Shown: in pieces, positions 61,131-64,000 of the stretch
Position numbering within the stretch: the first letter of the stretch is position 1
How the letters are laid out: every line of letters starts with the position of its first letter
From: Erpobdella octoculata
Lineage: Eukaryota > Annelida > Clitellata > Hirudinida > Erpobdellidae
Assembly: GCA_963978895.1 (NCBI GenBank)
Contig: OZ022242.1
Location: 11,875,999 to 11,939,998, forward strand
DNA length: 64,000 nt
Direction of reading: 5' to 3'
Notes under the pieces: generated by a model
Databases searched by the model: none
Told to the model about the DNA's origin: nothing
What the model saw: the letters and a program-made list of their open reading frames with translations, nothing else
Translations under genes and position numbers: made by a program

Positions 61131-64000
61131 TGCACCTATCAGTATCTGTGTGGTGTATGAACGCATGTGTTACGCCACTTATGAATAAACTTATCATTTA
61201 AATATGAAAACATTTAATTTGTAAACCCAATTATGGATTAAATTAATTTAATTTGTTGTCACAAAATTACTTAATAACAAACAAACAGGCAAGCACTACG
61301 TCACCAGCGAGACAGAAGCTCTAGCAGACTGGTTATGGTGGGAAAATAACATCAATGCCAATAATTAGATTTAATTACAATGGTGTTGTAAATGAAAACA
61401 GGTGAGACGTTCTACTTTTAATTGTCGCCAGAAGATAAGTTAACATTTAAACTTGTCATTCCATTAGCTAATTAGTTAATTACTCATCCTTAAGTTCTTT
61501 ACGAGGATGTGAGTTTCCGTGAAAGTTCTTCACTTTGAATAGTTTTTAATTAATAACCGAACAGTGGCGTATCTCGTGATTTATACTTAATTGATAGCAT
61601 TAACTCTACGCTTATTCAAAGAAATTCAAAATCTTTTAATTACTCTAAGCTGTTTAATTATCAATAATATGTACAAGTTTAAAATGTTTGGCAAACAGTA
61701 TCGTCCCAAGTAGTCCCAAGTCATTCTACGGACGAGGGGGCGTAATATTTAAGTTTGGGAGACTGGTTGGGGCTATAACTGCCTACGTGACTGAATTGCA
61801 AATATTATCACTTCACATTTCATACTTTTAGGATTGTTGAAAACAAATGAAAAATAATTTATGATGCATTCTGACACTTGAAAAAATTTATTTATTTCAA
61901 TGGTCATTTTTGTTGCAGTGGGTCTTTGTCATAACGTGCCTTTGTCACAGCTGTCAATTTTTGGTCATATTAACCACTCTTAGCGGGCCTTTGTTATAGT
62001 GGGAAGTCACAGGTCGCTGCATATTTTAGCGTCCAAAAAGCATTCACCTGACCTAAACCAGTATTGTTATCTCTTTTTCGGTTTTTATAAATTTCGTTAT
62101 TGGTAGATCACGTTTTTGCCATAATTTTAATTTAATGATTAAAACAAATACGGTATTGTTAACATGCAATTCATTTCGTCTAGTTGCTTTTTACTAGTCG
62201 TCTAATCACTGTAGTTGTATTAAAATGAAAGCACGCTCACAAATACAAACATTGCAACATATTTTTGAATTCAGAAATGTTAGGCTGTCTTATCTCGTGA
62301 GTAGCATTATTAAGCTATTTTTTAATATTTTTGTCATTAACGACCCTTGGTCTCCATGGTCGCTGGGGTCAGGATTAAGTTAAGATGGCACTATTTTTTA
62401 CGAACTTAAATTTTAAAATGCATCATGATTGACACCGTTGCCGTCAAAATGTCGTGGACCAAATGTCACGGCGATTAGAATTGATTGAAGTTTGTTAATC
62501 TTAAACATCTAGCATAAAGTTACATGTACAAGCAAAAACATTTAAGGAAAGTGACACCTAACAGCGTTATGCGAAGTTATAACATACATACAGACATCGG
62601 AAGTTACGTATGTTGATCGTCAATGAGTAAACGATAGTGATGACATCATATCGGGAATCTATGAAACAGACAAAAACTAACTTTGTGATTATTTTCTTCA
62701 AATGAATGCATACACAACCCTAGAAAATAAATTAGTTTATTTTTACTGGCAGTTATGAAATCCCCAAAATTCACTTTTATTGACACATGAAACATTTATG
62801 CAATACTCGTTTGTCTTGTTTATGATGGTTTTTATAGTTGATCTAGATGTAGATCATTGTTGTGCTAGTAAATTACAGGTAAGATATAATACCATGTTTA
62901 TTTATATACGATGACAAAATAAAAAAAAATAAATGATCCAAAGGAATAAGTTTGGACGCTCTTTAAATTCTTGAAGGCGCTCTTAGCAAGCAGTTAGGCA
63001 ACAGAAAAATTATGACTAGTTATGGTAGCTGTTTTAAAGCTAAAAACATGCATGAAATTATGAAATATAATATTCCTTTAAAGTATGTCCAACTTATGTC
63101 CCGCGGGTAACATATGGCTAGCCGACTGATTTTGACAGCCCAAATAAACAGTTGATAAACAGATTCTTTAAGGCAGAAGGAACATGAATATTAGAGCCTA
63201 GTCTGTTATTGACTGTTATTCAACTAGCCAAATTAAAAGCATTATTTTTGCTGTGATTACTCATAATCAGGGACGTCATCTGGGGAGGCACTCGTCCCCC
63301 TGACTTTTGAGTGGGCCCCCATGAGAGTAGAAGTAGGACCCCTAAAATGACCTCTGAAGTGTAAAGTGGAATCTTTTGAGGTTTGAGTAGGCCTTATTAT
63401 GGATAATGGATAGGTGGACGCCCTATGACGGTGAAGTGGCACCTGTATATGTTTTAAAAGGCCCCAAAAGTGGTTTAATAAAAAATTTCGAAAATTTTGG
63501 GAACAGTACTTCCGACTACCCCACACATTTTGTCCGTTAAATTTTTGCCACGACATTTTGTTCGTGACATTTTCTTCGGCGACCCTGCGTGCGAATAGCT
63601 CGCCATACAAGCGTACAAGCGTGCTAGCTAATAACTTGTAACTTTGTCTTTGTCTACTCGAAAACTCGATTAGAATAAAATCACCAGCGACATAAAAAAT
63701 GAAAATAACAACCATTTAAATGTAAAAATCAACGACAAGGAATTTAATGAATAATTAATTCTGGAATTTTTCCTGAACACTCCTAAATTACTAAGAGAAA
63801 TTACGAAATTAACCACGGAAAATTAGAAAAGAAAAAATTAACCACGGTTATAGAATGAAGAATGAACTTTGACCCGAGAAGCGCAACTTGCCTGGAAAAC
63901 ACAATCTCATTTGCAACTATTTGGTCTTAGTCATAATTAAGTGAAACGTTTATTCATTAGCTGACTCATTTTCCTCCTTTCCATAGCATTTTATTCCTCC
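61131..64000. other. Gene-free right end
   Basis: This is A+T-rich sequence with no exon or RNA gene that I can support. 63270-63480 (GGGACGTCATCTGGGGAGG and GGGCCCCCATGAG-like motifs) resembles parts of 33940-34400 and is probably a shared decayed repeat. The minus-strand open frame of 152 codons at 63257-63715 overlaps it. Confidence 0.4.

Noticed and set aside
63257..63715. 152-codon minus-strand open frame
   Set aside because: It overlaps a decayed repeat resembling 33940-34400 and has no recognisable domain.

Overview
This window comes from the nuclear genome of an invertebrate animal. It is very A+T-rich, its genes are cut into many short exons (most 40-200 bp) with GT-AG introns, and long microsatellites and DNA-transposon remnants fill the gaps. 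The proteins are clearly metazoan, including an RGS12/Loco-type scaffold and a TACC protein. I cannot name the phylum from the sequence alone. I joined exons by hand, checking splice phase at every junction against family knowledge.

The left half (0.7-32 kb) is gene-dense. KDM1A (LSD1) lies on the minus strand and runs off the left edge, so its C-terminal catalytic half is missing. It is divergent from DERA (deoxyribose-phosphate aldolase, plus strand, 8 exons, 317 aa). An RGS12-type gene follows on the plus strand (17 exons, 1370 aa: PDZ, PTB, RGS, two Ras-binding domains, GoLoco). It converges tail-to-tail, 411 bp apart, on a TACC gene on the minus strand (19 exons, about 2093 aa). The TACC gene has a giant repeat-bearing exon and a possible alternative first exon. 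Its introns and those of KDM1A hold hAT-like elements with 8-bp target duplications and several small minisatellites.

The middle (32-49 kb) is repeat-dominated. It holds nested terminal-inverted-repeat elements (34.7-37.0 kb), a long TCAA-type microsatellite, several copies of a mobile repeat carrying a purine-rich GAGCGGGAACGG-type minisatellite, a large CA/TA tract and a short SINE-like family. A three-exon minus-strand gene combines two C2H2 fingers with a FAR1/FLYWCH-like zinc module typical of MULE-derived proteins. Its first intron contains an opposite-strand, frameshifted multicopy-type ORF.

The right part has a seven-exon plus-strand TLCD4 (TMEM56)-type TLC-domain gene (49.1-54.8 kb) with mobile repeats in its introns. 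After it come about 9 kb without a recognisable gene, containing a long inverted-repeat element and a 32-bp minisatellite with a CACGTG in most units.

The genes do not form one pathway. The feature of most evolutionary interest is the RGS12-TACC adjacency, which recalls the TACC3/RGS12 linkage on human 4p16.3. The most unusual sequence features are a candidate alternative KDM1A microexon at the mammalian exon-8a position, the possible TACC alternative promoter, and the family of minisatellite-carrying mobile repeats.
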